A DNA stretch of 64,000 nucleotides, from the NCBI RefSeq assembly GCF_946998835.1, contig NZ_CAMQAZ010000002.1, positions 86,015-150,014 of the forward strand, in the 5' to 3' direction. The notes beneath the pieces are model-generated. The model made no database searches and was not told the origin of the DNA. It was given only the letters and a program-made list of their open reading frames with translations. This DNA is from an uncultured Corynebacterium sp. (GTDB taxonomy: Bacteria; Actinomycetota; Actinomycetes; Mycobacteriales; Mycobacteriaceae). Made by a program: the position numbers and the translations under genes. This document shows positions 28,259-37,783 of the stretch, in pieces. Within the stretch, counting starts at the first letter, position 1. Each line of letters starts with the position of its first letter.

Positions 28259-29260
28259 CTAGCCCTGATTCCGGAAGTACTCAACAGTGCGAGCCACGCC
28301 CTCCTGAATACTCACAGCTGGCTCCCAGCCGAGTACCTCGCGCGCCCGCGTGGGGTTCAATGCCGAGCGCGCCACATCGCCAGTGCGCGCGGGCGCAAAT
28401 TCCGGATTGTCCTCGGCCCCGGCAGCCTCCGCCACCAGTGAATGCAGTTGTCGGTCCGAGGTCTCCACACCGGTGCCGATATTAAAGCGCATTCCGCCAC
28501 CGACCTCGCCGGATGCCCGGTAAAACGCATCCACCACATCGTCGACATACACATAGTCGCGGGTGTTTCCGCCGTCGCCAAACACCTTGGTCGACTCCCC
28601 AGCCAGCAACCGCTGGGAGAAGATAGCCACCACTCCGGCTTCACCGTGCGGGTCCTGCCGCGGGCCGTACACATTTGCCGGCGCAATGTGTGAGCACTCG
28701 AGACCGTAGAGGTTACGGAACATATTCAGGTACAGCTCACCCGTCGCCTTAGAGGCGGCATACGGGCTCAGCGGATTGACGGGCACGCTCTCGGAGACCG
28801 GCAGTTCCTCCGGGGTGCCATAGATGGCACCGCCTGAAGAAGTAAACACAACCTTGCGGACACCATGCTTTCGGGCCGCTTCAGCCAGCTTGATAGTGCC
28901 GATAATGTTCAATGTCGCATCCCGCACCGGGTCGGCCACGGAAATCCGCACGTCAATCTGCGCCGCTAGGTGGAAGATGACCTCGGGGCGAATGCGGTCA
29001 AGAAGCTCGTCCCAGTCAACCTCCAGCACATCGGCGGTGACGAACTCGAAATCGTCGTTAAGCGATGCCTGTTCGAGATTCGCCAGCTTTCCATGGGAGA
29101 GATCGTCCAGCGCCGTGACTGCATAGCCCTCAGCCAGCAACCGGTCGACCAGCGTTGAACCGATAAACCCGGCGCCGCCTGTCACCAGTGCGCGAGGTTT
29201 CGCGCTTGTCGACGGCGCGGTCATCGCGGTGGCCGATGAGTCGTTGTTTTGCTTTCCCAT
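28259..29260 (-). CDS. NAD-dependent sugar epimerase/dehydratase (GalE-like)
   Basis: A 333-residue extended short-chain dehydrogenase with the NAD motif TGGAGFIGS (residues about 27-35), TSSGGAIYG and the catalytic SPYAASK. Closest in character to UDP-glucose 4-epimerase. The Ser/Thr/Ala-rich first 20 residues are extra; a start at the internal ATG (MTAPSTS) is possible. It would supply a nucleotide sugar for the nearby glycosyltransferases. Confidence 0.88.
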   Translation of the reverse strand: MGKQNNDSSATAMTAPSTSAKPRALVTGGAGFIGSTLVDRLLAEGYAVTALDDLSHGKLANLEQASLNDDFEFVTADVLEVDWDELLDRIRPEVIFHLAAQIDVRISVADPVRDATLNIIGTIKLAEAARKHGVRKVVFTSSGGAIYGTPEELPVSESVPVNPLSPYAASKATGELYLNMFRNLYGLECSHIAPANVYGPRQDPHGEAGVVAIFSQRLLAGESTKVFGDGGNTRDYVYVDDVVDAFYRASGEVGGGMRFNIGTGVETSDRQLHSLVAEAAGAEDNPEFAPARTGDVARSALNPTRAREVLGWEPAVSIQEGVARTVEYFRNQG

Positions 29261-29353
29261 AGGAAGAACTATAGGCGCTTGGTAGGCAAAACCCCTTTAT
29301 ATTGTGCGCGTCCGCCCCAACACAATGGGGCTTGTAACCGGAATTATGTGGAG

Positions 29354-30643
29354 CTATTCGCCCCGCTGTGGCAGGTTGACCGTGGAATTGAAGAAAATAA
29401 CCAAGCCCATCAGGATGGCAATCACCATACCGCCGCCCAGCATGACCGGATAGGTCATCCAGGAAATGGAATCGGACAGCTTCGTCAGAATTGCCGGGAA
29501 TGCGAAGCCAATGTAGGTCAAGCAGTAGAAGATACCTGTCAATCCCGCCATATCGCGTGGGCCAGCGATGCGCTGCACCTCATTGAGCCCAGTGAACATG
29601 GACAGGCCGTAACCAGTACCCAGTACCAGCGCTGCGACGAATGCCGTTACTGCGGTGGGATTGGTGGACATCCACGCGGCCAGTCCCATGCCAATGACCA
29701 CGATGCCAATCGCAATCAGCGAACCGCGCGCGTTGTAATCCGTCACAAAGCGTGGACCAATCTGCTGGATAGCGAAACCACACAGCAATGCGAACAGCGT
29801 GACCATTGCGGAGTAAAACACTGGCTGAGAGACGTGGTCTTGAAGCAGCGATGGGATGATTGCGTAGGCGACACCCGCCGCGCCGAAGACCCACGGTGCG
29901 CCCATTGCGGCGACGAGCAGGAAGCGACGGTTGGTCACCGACGGGGTGCGCAGGGACTCCCAAAGGGATTCCCGCGGGACATTACTGCCGACCAAGTGCG
30001 GCGACTGGCGAGTCTCCGGCACAGCCAACAGCCCGAAAATAGTCGGGATAGAGATCAGGATGTGGAGGATATAAGCCAGCTGCCCCGGCAGCGGCGCGAA
30101 CTGCGCCAGCGTGCCAGCAATACCTGCACCCAGACCAAAGCCCAAGGTCAGCGCCATGGACTGACGCTTCGCACCCGAGGTGGACTTGGCTTTCGGGTCA
30201 AAGCGGGGGTCAGAAAGCTCCTTCACCCAGGATCCGCCCACGGCCATGACAATGCCGACCGCCAATCCCGAGATAAAGCGACCGGTGAGGATGAGCGGGG
30301 CGGTGGTCTCGCCCAGCGCAATAAGGGTCGAGCCCAAAATGGACAGCACCGGTGCGGTGAGCATCACCGGCTTACGGCCAATGCGGTCCGAGATCGGGCC
30401 AGAAATCAGCAGTGCCGGTGCGATGCCGAGGGCGTAGACCAGCAACAGAAGATCGATGAATACCGGAGCCAGGTCAGCGTTCTCGCGGTACATCACCATC
30501 AGCGGAGTGAATTCATTGCCACCCCACGCGACGGCGAAGACTGCAATCGCGGAAAGGAACCACATCGGCACCCCGCCTTTAGCCTTGGCGTTGCCGTGAG
30601 GTACCTCGTTTTCATTGCCGTTAATTCCTGCGCGAGAAGACAT
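29354..30643 (-). CDS. MFS transporter, 12 TM
   Basis: A 429-residue major facilitator with about 12 helices and the loop-2 signature SGPISDRIGRKPVM near residues 80-95. The N-terminal 25 residues are hydrophilic. Drug/metabolite efflux or uptake cannot be told apart from sequence. No co-directional partner is close. Confidence 0.88.
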   Translation of the reverse strand: MSSRAGINGNENEVPHGNAKAKGGVPMWFLSAIAVFAVAWGGNEFTPLMVMYRENADLAPVFIDLLLLVYALGIAPALLISGPISDRIGRKPVMLTAPVLSILGSTLIALGETTAPLILTGRFISGLAVGIVMAVGGSWVKELSDPRFDPKAKSTSGAKRQSMALTLGFGLGAGIAGTLAQFAPLPGQLAYILHILISIPTIFGLLAVPETRQSPHLVGSNVPRESLWESLRTPSVTNRRFLLVAAMGAPWVFGAAGVAYAIIPSLLQDHVSQPVFYSAMVTLFALLCGFAIQQIGPRFVTDYNARGSLIAIGIVVIGMGLAAWMSTNPTAVTAFVAALVLGTGYGLSMFTGLNEVQRIAGPRDMAGLTGIFYCLTYIGFAFPAILTKLSDSISWMTYPVMLGGGMVIAILMGLVIFFNSTVNLPQRGE

Positions 30644-31389
30644 GCCGTTTACTTTACGACGGGCCCCTGCGCCTTATGCCCAATAGAGGGAATTGGGCCA
30701 CATAGCTAACCCAGAAGGTGTGTTGCACTCGGGCTGGAGCCTTATTCCCTTTCCCGTCTAAATGCCCCTTGAACATAGGGCACGCGCCCCCTTATTGGGG
30801 TAGGTATTTCGCACCTCAAACCCCCTGCCCCATTCGGGGGCAGTTCCCCATTCGAGACTACGCCGTTATTTTTCTGCAATCTAGCGCGTCCCGTCCATCA
30901 CTTCAGTCACATGAGACACAGTAGGACTGATTGACCAGTTATGGAATTAGCAAAATCGGGGGTGCACAAACTGCCATAAACACAGATTTTCCTCACTTAA
31001 GACAGATTCGAGCCCTATTGAATTGAGGTCGCCTCAACGCCAATTGGAAGCGGCCAGGAATCGGAAGCCCGCCACCCCACACCTAAGCCCCACCCCCACT
31101 ACCCCACCTTTCAGACATGGCCGTGACATAAACGGGCCTCAATTAAAGGGAATATAAGCCCCACACTAACCCCGCTCCACCCCCATTGCGTATTTTTCCC
31201 TCCATCGAACCCGGCCCCAACCGCTGGTCGTCACCAATGCAGCTGTGTAACAATTCGACACCGTCAAACATTCTGCCCCCTTTCCCCAAACGCTGGCTGA
31301 GGAAAACCTGTGTCGCTTCTACGCAATCGCCGAGGCGACGATGGACTCGATGGCCGTGCGAACGGGCCGGTAAAGAAAGTCTTGTTTTT
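30644..31389. promoter_or_regulatory. 746-base divergent gap between two MFS genes
   Basis: Non-coding. It should hold promoters for both transporters. Seen: a 7-bp hairpin CTGCCCC..GGGGCAG (30825-30843), a C-rich tract near 31070-31110 with ACCCC blocks like RamA half-sites, and an AT-rich part around 30940-31030. No gene, RNA or clear operator can be supported. Confidence 0.4.
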
Positions 31390-32733
31390 ATGACTACTTC
31401 GATCATCGCGAATGATCCCAAGCAGCGCCGTCAGGTGCTCACGGGAACTCTCGTAGGTACGACCATTGAGTTTTACGACTTCCTGATTTACGCGCAGGCT
31501 GCCGCCATCGTGCTCGCTCCGCACTTCATTGAGCCGGCTGCACAGTCGAACCCACAGGTGGCCCAGGTACTCGCCTGGGCCACCCTGGGTATTTCCTTCC
31601 TCTTCCGCCCGCTTGGCGCTATTGTCGCTGGCCATATCGGTGACCGCTACGGGCGCAAGATGATTCTGGTCTTCACCCTCATTGGCATGGGTGCCGCTAC
31701 TTTCTGCATCGGTCTGCTGCCGACCTATGAGTCAATCGGCATCGCCGCGCCTATCCTGCTGGTTCTGCTTCGTATCTTCCAGGGTCTTTCCGCTGGTGGC
31801 GAATGGGGCGGCGCAGCCCTGATGTCTGTGGAGTACGCACCGAAGGAAAAGCGCGGTCTCTACGGCGCATTCCCGCAGGCCGGTGTTCCGCTGGGTCTGA
31901 CCCTGGCTACTGGCACCATGCTGATTGTTATGGCCATCATCGGCGAAGAAGCCTACATGGAGTGGGGCTGGCGTGTGCCGTTCCTGCTGTCCTTCATCCT
32001 GGTTCTGATTGGTTACATGATTCGCCGCAGCGTCGACGAGTCCCCGGTCTTCCAGGCTATGCAGGCCGAGTCGGCCGAGCGCTCCGCTCCGCTGCCAGAG
32101 CTCTTCCGCAACCACTGGGGCAAGGTTATCCAGGGTGCCCTGATCTTCGCTGCTCAGCAGGCTACCGGTTACCTCGTGATTGCATTCTTTGGCGCTTACG
32201 CACAGAAGACACTGGGCTACCCGGCAACCGTTGCATGGACCGGTACTCTCGTCGCCGGTATCTGCTGGACCATCTTCATGTTCCTCGCCGGTGCCTGGTC
32301 CGACCGCATCGGTCGCGCCAAGACGTTCATCATCGGCTACGTCCTGATTATGATTTGGGAAGCCGTCATGTGGAGCCTCCTGGAGCAGGGTCCGTTCCTC
32401 TACGTCATGACCGTTGCAGTCCTCACTCTGCCGCTGGCCCTGACCTTCGGCCCGCAGCCGGCCATGTACTCGGAGATGTTCCCGGCTGAGGTTCGCTACT
32501 CGGGTGCGTCCATCGCTTACGCCATCGGCGCGGTCCTGGGTGGCGCATTCGCACCGATGATTGCTCAGATGATCATGGACTCCACCGGCAACCCGTTCTA
32601 CATCTCCGTCTACTTGATGGCTATGGCTATCCCGGCCCTGATTGCCCTGTTCCTGCTGCCGAAGGGCCTCGAAAACCGAGACCTCATCGAACACCCGGAA
32701 ACTAACCTCGAAGAGGTTAAGGCGCACGTCTAG
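31390..32733 (+). CDS. Metabolite:H+ symporter, MFS (shikimate/alpha-ketoglutarate type)
   Basis: A 447-residue carrier of the metabolite:H+ symporter family: start MTTSIIAND, first helix GTTIEFYDFLIYAQAA, and loop-2 motif GHIGDRYGRKMIL. It resembles ShiA-type shikimate carriers and other organic-acid symporters (KgtP, ProP relatives). An upstream in-frame extension to 31186 is rejected since it is basic and unrelated to the family. Codon use is biased, suggesting good expression. A strong terminator follows. Confidence 0.9.
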   Translation: MTTSIIANDPKQRRQVLTGTLVGTTIEFYDFLIYAQAAAIVLAPHFIEPAAQSNPQVAQVLAWATLGISFLFRPLGAIVAGHIGDRYGRKMILVFTLIGMGAATFCIGLLPTYESIGIAAPILLVLLRIFQGLSAGGEWGGAALMSVEYAPKEKRGLYGAFPQAGVPLGLTLATGTMLIVMAIIGEEAYMEWGWRVPFLLSFILVLIGYMIRRSVDESPVFQAMQAESAERSAPLPELFRNHWGKVIQGALIFAAQQATGYLVIAFFGAYAQKTLGYPATVAWTGTLVAGICWTIFMFLAGAWSDRIGRAKTFIIGYVLIMIWEAVMWSLLEQGPFLYVMTVAVLTLPLALTFGPQPAMYSEMFPAEVRYSGASIAYAIGAVLGGAFAPMIAQMIMDSTGNPFYISVYLMAMAIPALIALFLLPKGLENRDLIEHPETNLEEVKAHV

Positions 32734-32783
32734 TTCCCACAGCTAAAGGCGCATCCCTTCCAACGCGGAACTGATTACGCAAG

Positions 32784-32831
32784 CCGTCGTCAAGCACTGC
32801 ACAACGCAGCACTTGCTTGACGACGGTTTTT
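32784..32831 (+). terminator. Terminator built from an inverted pair of CGTCGTCAAGC
   Basis: CCGTCGTCAAGCA (32784-32796) pairs with TGCTTGACGACGG (32814-32826), and a small inner hairpin (CTGC..GCAG) fills the loop; TTTTT follows. Both arms contain the 11-bp motif repeated through the window. It ends the symporter transcript. Confidence 0.9.
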
Positions 32832-32952
32832 GCATTTCCGCCTCCTTCTCATCACGGTGACTCGTTTTCCAAGCCCGCAGCCTCCGATTTCCTCATGAGC
32901 TTCTCAGCCAAAAGTGCCTGACAAGTCCCCAATATCCCATTAACGTTGGGTT

Positions 32953-35004
32953 ATGGCACAGACTTCCTCCAGTTCCACGCGAATCCCCCGCCGACGCTCA
33001 ACCGATGCCCCGAAGATTCTCCCCACCCAGCCCGAACCGGAAGTGGCAAACGCACTGCAAAAGGTCTTGGATGGCTATTTCCCCGAGGCGCGCGCTGATG
33101 TCCGCACTCTTTTAGAAGACCCGTCGCTGCGACCTGCCTACGGGCTGGCCGTGGACGAGGCCAGGCAGCGCACCACCGAGGCGCTGTCCAAGGTGCTGGA
33201 GACCGGCATGCCCTATGGTGCTTTCCGCCCTGACCAGGGAGGCACGGGAGATACCGGCGGAACTCTCTCCGGGATTGAAATGCTCGGACACACCAACTTG
33301 TCGTTGATGGTGAAGTCCGGTGTGCAGTGGGGCCTTTTCGGCGGCGCTGTCAGCAACCTGGGAACCGAACGTCACGGCGAATTGGTGCGTGACCTCATTG
33401 AGCTGCGGGCTCTCGGCTGTTTTGCAATGACCGAACGCGGCCACGGCTCGGATGTGCAATCGCTCGAAACCACGGCACACTACGACCCTGAGACGGAAGA
33501 ATTCATCCTCAATTCGCCCACCGCGTCCTCTGAGAAGTGGTTTTTGGGTAACGCGGCCCGCGATGGGCGCTGGGCAGCGGTCTTCTGCCAGCTCTACACG
33601 CCAGAACAGGAAGAATCTCATGGCGTGCACTGCATTGTCGCCCGAATCCGCAACGATGACGGTTCGCCTGTCGACGGAGTTGCTATCGGCGACCATGGCA
33701 CCAAGGGTGGCCTGTTGGGCGTGGACAACGGCACTCTTGTGTTTGACCACTACCGCGTGCCGCGAGAGAACTTGCTGAACCGTTTTGCAGATGTCTCAGT
33801 TGCTGGCGAGTACAGCAGCGATATTGACAGCCCCAATGCGCGGTTTTTCACAATGCTGGGTGCTCTCGTGCGCGGCCGAGTGACAGTCGGTGCGGCTGCT
33901 GGTGCGGCGACCCGGACCGCACTGACCATTGGCACAAAGTATGCGAACTTGCGACGCCAGTTTGCTCCCGACGATTCGCTGCCGGAAAAGAAGCTTATTG
34001 AATACCGCCAGCACCGTATCCGACTTATCCCCCGCATTGCGCGTTCCTACGGTCTGCAATTTGCCACTAACCTTCTAATCAAGCGGATTCACGACCTCGA
34101 AGCAGAAGGGCTAGATCGCGCGAATCTGACTCCGGAGCAGGCTCGTAATCTGCGGGAGACGGAGGCGCATGCCGCCGCATTGAAGGTCGCCAACACAGCA
34201 CACGCCACCGATGCCATCCAGGAAATGCGTGAGGCTACCGGCGGAGCGGGATATATGGCAGAAAACCTGCTGACCATCCTCAAGGAAGACTCCGACGTCT
34301 TCACCACCTTTGAGGGCGACAACGTGGTGATGTTGCAGCTGGTCACCAAGGAACTCTTGGGAGGATTCGCCCGGGAAGTGCAGAGTTTTTCCAACTTAGA
34401 AATGGTGCGCTTCGGCCTCGACAGTTTCAGTGGCACATTGCGCCGTCGCACTGGTGCGGACGCCGTCGTCCAGAACCTCCTGGACGCTCTGACGGACGCT
34501 GATGAATCTTCGCTTTTTGATCCCGCCAGCCAGATGCAGTTACTCATCGAGCGTGAGAACCGGCTTCTCAAGTCTCTTGCCCGCAGGTTGCGCCCGGCGC
34601 GGAAACTTCCTGTTGAGAAGGCCGCAAAGCTGGTGGACAAGGCGCAGGACCACATGATTTCCTGCGCCTGGGCGCACATCGATCGCATCATTTTGGAAGC
34701 ATTCTTCGAAGCCGAATCCTCACTCACAGACAAGCGCTCCCAGGAGGTGCTTGAACAGGTCCGCGATGTGTTCTTCCTGTCGGTGGTTTGCGATAACGCA
34801 GGCTGGTTCTTGGAGCAGTCACTGCTCACCGGTACTCGCACCAAGGGTGCACGAGCGGGCCTGGCGGATCTCGTTGACTCCCTTGGCCCCTGGTCTGAGG
34901 TGCTTGTCGACGCGTTTGGTGTGCCCAGCACCATGCTGGATATCCCCATGATGGAGCCTTACGACGCGATGACTCCAAAGACGAAGGCCAACCCGGCTAA
35001 TTAG
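32953..35004 (+). CDS. Acyl-CoA oxidase/dehydrogenase family protein
   Basis: A 683-residue flavoprotein with the acyl-CoA oxidase layout: N-terminal helical region, FAD/substrate middle domain (CFAMTERGHGSDV, SEKWFLGNAA), and C-terminal helical domains with EMREATGGAGYMAEN (conserved Arg/Gly loop) and TTFEGDNVVMLQ, the last containing the catalytic Glu as in peroxisomal acyl-CoA oxidases. It performs the first step of fatty-acid beta-oxidation. Single gene; the stop lies 20 bases from the convergent amidase. Confidence 0.93.
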   Translation: MAQTSSSSTRIPRRRSTDAPKILPTQPEPEVANALQKVLDGYFPEARADVRTLLEDPSLRPAYGLAVDEARQRTTEALSKVLETGMPYGAFRPDQGGTGDTGGTLSGIEMLGHTNLSLMVKSGVQWGLFGGAVSNLGTERHGELVRDLIELRALGCFAMTERGHGSDVQSLETTAHYDPETEEFILNSPTASSEKWFLGNAARDGRWAAVFCQLYTPEQEESHGVHCIVARIRNDDGSPVDGVAIGDHGTKGGLLGVDNGTLVFDHYRVPRENLLNRFADVSVAGEYSSDIDSPNARFFTMLGALVRGRVTVGAAAGAATRTALTIGTKYANLRRQFAPDDSLPEKKLIEYRQHRIRLIPRIARSYGLQFATNLLIKRIHDLEAEGLDRANLTPEQARNLRETEAHAAALKVANTAHATDAIQEMREATGGAGYMAENLLTILKEDSDVFTTFEGDNVVMLQLVTKELLGGFAREVQSFSNLEMVRFGLDSFSGTLRRRTGADAVVQNLLDALTDADESSLFDPASQMQLLIERENRLLKSLARRLRPARKLPVEKAAKLVDKAQDHMISCAWAHIDRIILEAFFEAESSLTDKRSQEVLEQVRDVFFLSVVCDNAGWFLEQSLLTGTRTKGARAGLADLVDSLGPWSEVLVDAFGVPSTMLDIPMMEPYDAMTPKTKANPAN

Positions 35005-35023
35005 CGGCTTGGTCAGTTAGCGG

Positions 35024-35995
35024 CTACTGAGCTAAGAAACCTTCCAGCCCAGCCACAGTGGCCTCTGCCAAGCGCTGACGGCCTTCGTTGGAGGTCAGGA
35101 GGGCAATGTCGCTGCTGTCGCGCATGTTGCCGTATTCGACCAGCGCCTTTGGCTTCGTCGAGAGATTTAGTCCGGTGAGGTCTGCCCGCGGATTCAGCCC
35201 CTGGCTACCGAGGTAGTTGGATGGAGCAAAACCAGCGGCTACAAAGGCATCACGCAGGGCGGTTGCCAGCGCGGTAGAGCCCTGCTCGTCATTATTGCCG
35301 AGCGGCTGCGAAATCGCAGACACATGGAATCCGCGGTTGCCCTCCCCAGCGCCGTCTGCATGGAGGCTCACCACAGCATCGGCGTTGGAGACATTTTCCT
35401 TCTCTGCTCGGACATCAATGCAGTCTGCACGACCGGTGTCATCAGCACGGCTGAGTAATACTTGGGCACCGCGTTGTTCGAGCAGTTGCTTGATTTCCTG
35501 TGCCATCAGCCAGTTGAACTCGTGCTCTGGAAAGCCGTCGTTGGAAGCAGTGCCGGAGGTATTGCACGGCTTTTGGCCACCACGGCCGTCCGTGACCATC
35601 AGGTCTGCAGGTGGTGGGGTGCCGGCGTGTCCCGGGTCGAGGTAGATGACCTTGCCGGCTACAGCACTAGAGCCGTCGGTACGCGAAGTAGCGCGATTAG
35701 CTTGCTGTTGTTGTGCATCCCCCGGAGCAACTGCGTCGGGGTTAGCAGAATCAGGCATTGCAGACTCCTCATTCGGCGGCGTGGGGTTCGGCATCTGCAC
35801 GGACTCTTCCTCAGCGACAAAGGATGCTTGCGTTTCCGTCGACGCAGCTTGCTGAGCACTTCCTACCTTGGAAGCCTCCGTGTCGATAGTGCAGGCTACA
35901 AGACCGGCTGGCAAAATTGCCGCAGCCACCAAAGCCACAGCTAGTCGCCCTGCTGATTGTTGCATTGTTAGTCGCTGGTGTCCGGGCTGCCGCAT
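35024..35995 (-). CDS. Lipoprotein N-acetylmuramoyl-L-alanine amidase
   Basis: A 323-residue amidase_3 zinc enzyme that cleaves the amide between muramic acid and L-Ala in peptidoglycan. Signal: hydrophobic stretch ending in a lipobox (GLVAC, Cys near 34), then a Ser/Asn/Gln-rich linker to about 125, then the catalytic domain with zinc ligands in LDPGHAG, a Glu in FPEHEFN, and SLHADG. This is the layout of mycobacterial Rv3717/Ami1-type amidases plus a lipobox. The ATG at 35995 has AGGAGAA 8 bases upstream, so the longer frame to 36253 is rejected. Confidence 0.9.
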   Translation of the reverse strand: MRQPGHQRLTMQQSAGRLAVALVAAAILPAGLVACTIDTEASKVGSAQQAASTETQASFVAEEESVQMPNPTPPNEESAMPDSANPDAVAPGDAQQQQANRATSRTDGSSAVAGKVIYLDPGHAGTPPPADLMVTDGRGGQKPCNTSGTASNDGFPEHEFNWLMAQEIKQLLEQRGAQVLLSRADDTGRADCIDVRAEKENVSNADAVVSLHADGAGEGNRGFHVSAISQPLGNNDEQGSTALATALRDAFVAAGFAPSNYLGSQGLNPRADLTGLNLSTKPKALVEYGNMRDSSDIALLTSNEGRQRLAEATVAGLEGFLAQ

Positions 35996-36353
35996 CGTGC
36001 GTTCTCCTAGTATCCGCGCACCTGCCATGTGTTGAGTAACAGTAGCAAACACCCGATTGAGAGTCGCCGGCTCCGAAATATCTTCCCCTTTCGTTTCCAG
36101 GAAACCACTGCACGCCGAAGCGTATGCAGGATTTTCAGGAGTTATCACCGAGAGGTATCGCTGTAGAGGCCCTCGACGTGGCCTTTCGCCTCTGTCTGAG
36201 TTACTCATTCGATTCTGCTTGTACAGGCTGGCGTGGCGCAGCCCGGTTGACAATTCATTTGAAATTTATCAGGGCTGCTGATTTTTTTGAATCACGCCTC
36301 CGCCGAAGGGGGGTGAGCAGTACACCGCACGGGATGGTGAAAGACCCCGCGAG
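35996..36353. other. Intergenic, nothing recognised
   Basis: This 358-base gap should hold the amidase promoter and the 3' end of the neighbouring hydrolase transcript. A small GC inverted repeat (CCGCGAG..CCGCGG) overlaps the hydrolase stop. No gene or RNA is supported. Confidence 0.5.
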
Positions 36354-37232
36354 TTACCAGCCGCGGGTGGCCACTCGGTCCCAGAGAGCGTTGCTCGCCA
36401 GCTCACCGACGCCCGCTGGTGAAGTACCAACGAACGCGTCTCGTGCCTCAGGATCATCAGCAAGGATGTAGCGGAACCACGCGGTGGCGTAACCGTCCCC
36501 GAACTCTAAGACGTCCTTGTGATCCGCGCCCAGGCGGCGTGCAATGACCGCCGGACCACCAGCTGATTGAAAGCTCTCCTCTAGGTCTGACCACGGGCTG
36601 ACAAGCCAGCGGTCCGAACGACCATCGCTGGTCATCAAGAACAACGGTGCCTCTACGTTCGCGGTGGTGTAGTCCCAGTCATTGGACTTTGCCACTTTGT
36701 GGGAGGCCGGGCTCGCCGCATACACAGCTGCTACCTCCGTGTGGGCCGCAGCGTTGATAGCGCCCGCACCGCCCTGTGAGTGCCCGAAAATGCCAACCCG
36801 TGATCGGTCCACGCGAGAATCCAGTTCCGGCAATCGCTCAATTAAGTGCACGACATTCTCCCCTGTTCCAGTTTGGAGAGTCTCATCGCCGACAACCACG
36901 AAACCCCAACTAGCCAGGTGTTCCGCCACGGGCAGGTAGCTGCTCAACGGCGTGTTCGTGCCATTAGCCATGACCACCGCCGGAAACGGCCCCGCGCCCG
37001 TCGGTGCCGCGATGGTCACGTCGCCGTCGCGCTGCACGTCGACTGCGTGCGGCCCCTCGCCCGCGAACGATGCCTCCAGCGGGCCACCCGTTTCAGCGCT
37101 ATACCCGGCAGCCACGCCGTCATCACCGGTCACGCTGTCTGCATCGACCCACTGCATGAATCCCACAAACCCGACAAACGCCACCACAATCACGGCCACC
37201 ACGGCAATCATGCCAACCACAAGCTTTTTCAT
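36354..37232 (-). CDS. Membrane-anchored alpha/beta hydrolase
   Basis: A 292-residue protein with an N-terminal anchor helix (residues 4-28), then an alpha/beta-hydrolase domain of the chlorophyllase/cutinase-like type: VVMANGTNTP (oxyanion region), nucleophile Ser in GIFGHSQGG, acid in LMTSDGRSDRW, and His in GADHKDV. A esterase or lipase acting outside the membrane is likely; substrate unknown. A basic MKKL start supports the ATG at 37232. Confidence 0.85.
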   Translation of the reverse strand: MKKLVVGMIAVVAVIVVAFVGFVGFMQWVDADSVTGDDGVAAGYSAETGGPLEASFAGEGPHAVDVQRDGDVTIAAPTGAGPFPAVVMANGTNTPLSSYLPVAEHLASWGFVVVGDETLQTGTGENVVHLIERLPELDSRVDRSRVGIFGHSQGGAGAINAAAHTEVAAVYAASPASHKVAKSNDWDYTTANVEAPLFLMTSDGRSDRWLVSPWSDLEESFQSAGGPAVIARRLGADHKDVLEFGDGYATAWFRYILADDPEARDAFVGTSPAGVGELASNALWDRVATRGW

Positions 37233-37367
37233 GCTCTATATTGTGTTTCCCACGAGAGTGAAGGTCACTAGCGCTAGCACTACTTTTCCTGTACACAGCG
37301 CATGACCTGGCACCACCTATAAGAACGTTGGCCTGTTGTACAGCTCCACTGCAAGAGCAAAAGCTTC

Positions 37368-37560
37368 CTAACTCTTCTCTAGGAGCCGCTCAATGATCTC
37401 TTCCTGTCCCTTATCCACGAGGGACCATTCTAACTTCTGCTCCCGATTCACCTCTTCGGTGTTCTCAGCCTGTGCCCTGTCTACACTCGGAATAGCACGG
37501 ATAATCTGGGACAACTTAGCCAGTGACGATAGGAAAATACCCCCGCTGGAACACTGTTCT
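37368..37560 (-). pseudogene. Possible gene fragment next to tRNA-Thr
   Basis: The frame just 3' of the tRNA on the minus strand codes for a hydrophilic, Glu/Lys-rich C-terminus (for example EEVNREQKLEWSLVDKGQE) ending at 37368. The same frame runs back through the tRNA, so the upstream part cannot be protein. It may be the remnant of an element that used the tRNA 3' end, or chance. No homologue is recognised. Confidence 0.25.
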
Positions 37561-37573
37561 AGCTGGGGCTTAA

Positions 37574-37649
37574 TGGAGCCGCCTGCGAGAATCGAACTCG
37601 CGACCTTCTCATTACGAGTGAGACGCTCTACCGACTGAGCTAAGGCGGC
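37574..37649 (-). tRNA. tRNA-Thr (anticodon CGT)
   Basis: The minus strand folds as a full cloverleaf: acceptor GCCGCCT pairs with AGGCGGC, D-arm with AGCTCAGTCGGTAGAGC, anticodon loop CTCGTAA (CGT, reads ACG Thr codons), T-loop GTTCGATTC, discriminator T and an encoded CCA (37574-37576). Confidence 0.96.
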
Positions 37650-37783
37650 ACGCACATTGCGCCGAGCTTTCAAGCAAGCAGAAATAACCCTGCACAAAAT
37701 GTACAAGCGGTAATACTACTGTACTGCCCCCATCGCTACCAAAATGGGGCCTGCAGTCCGCTGCATTAGGCGCGGCTACCGGC

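Noticed and set aside
30930..30990. Fourth copy of the dispersed element (TTATGG...CTGCCATAAAC)
   Set aside because: Only the half-hairpin resembles it; the CACTTT and TAACTCG parts are absent.
37368..37706. 112-residue frame across tRNA-Thr as an intact protein
   Set aside because: Its middle is the tRNA sequence read as protein; only the 3' part is kept, as a possible fragment.
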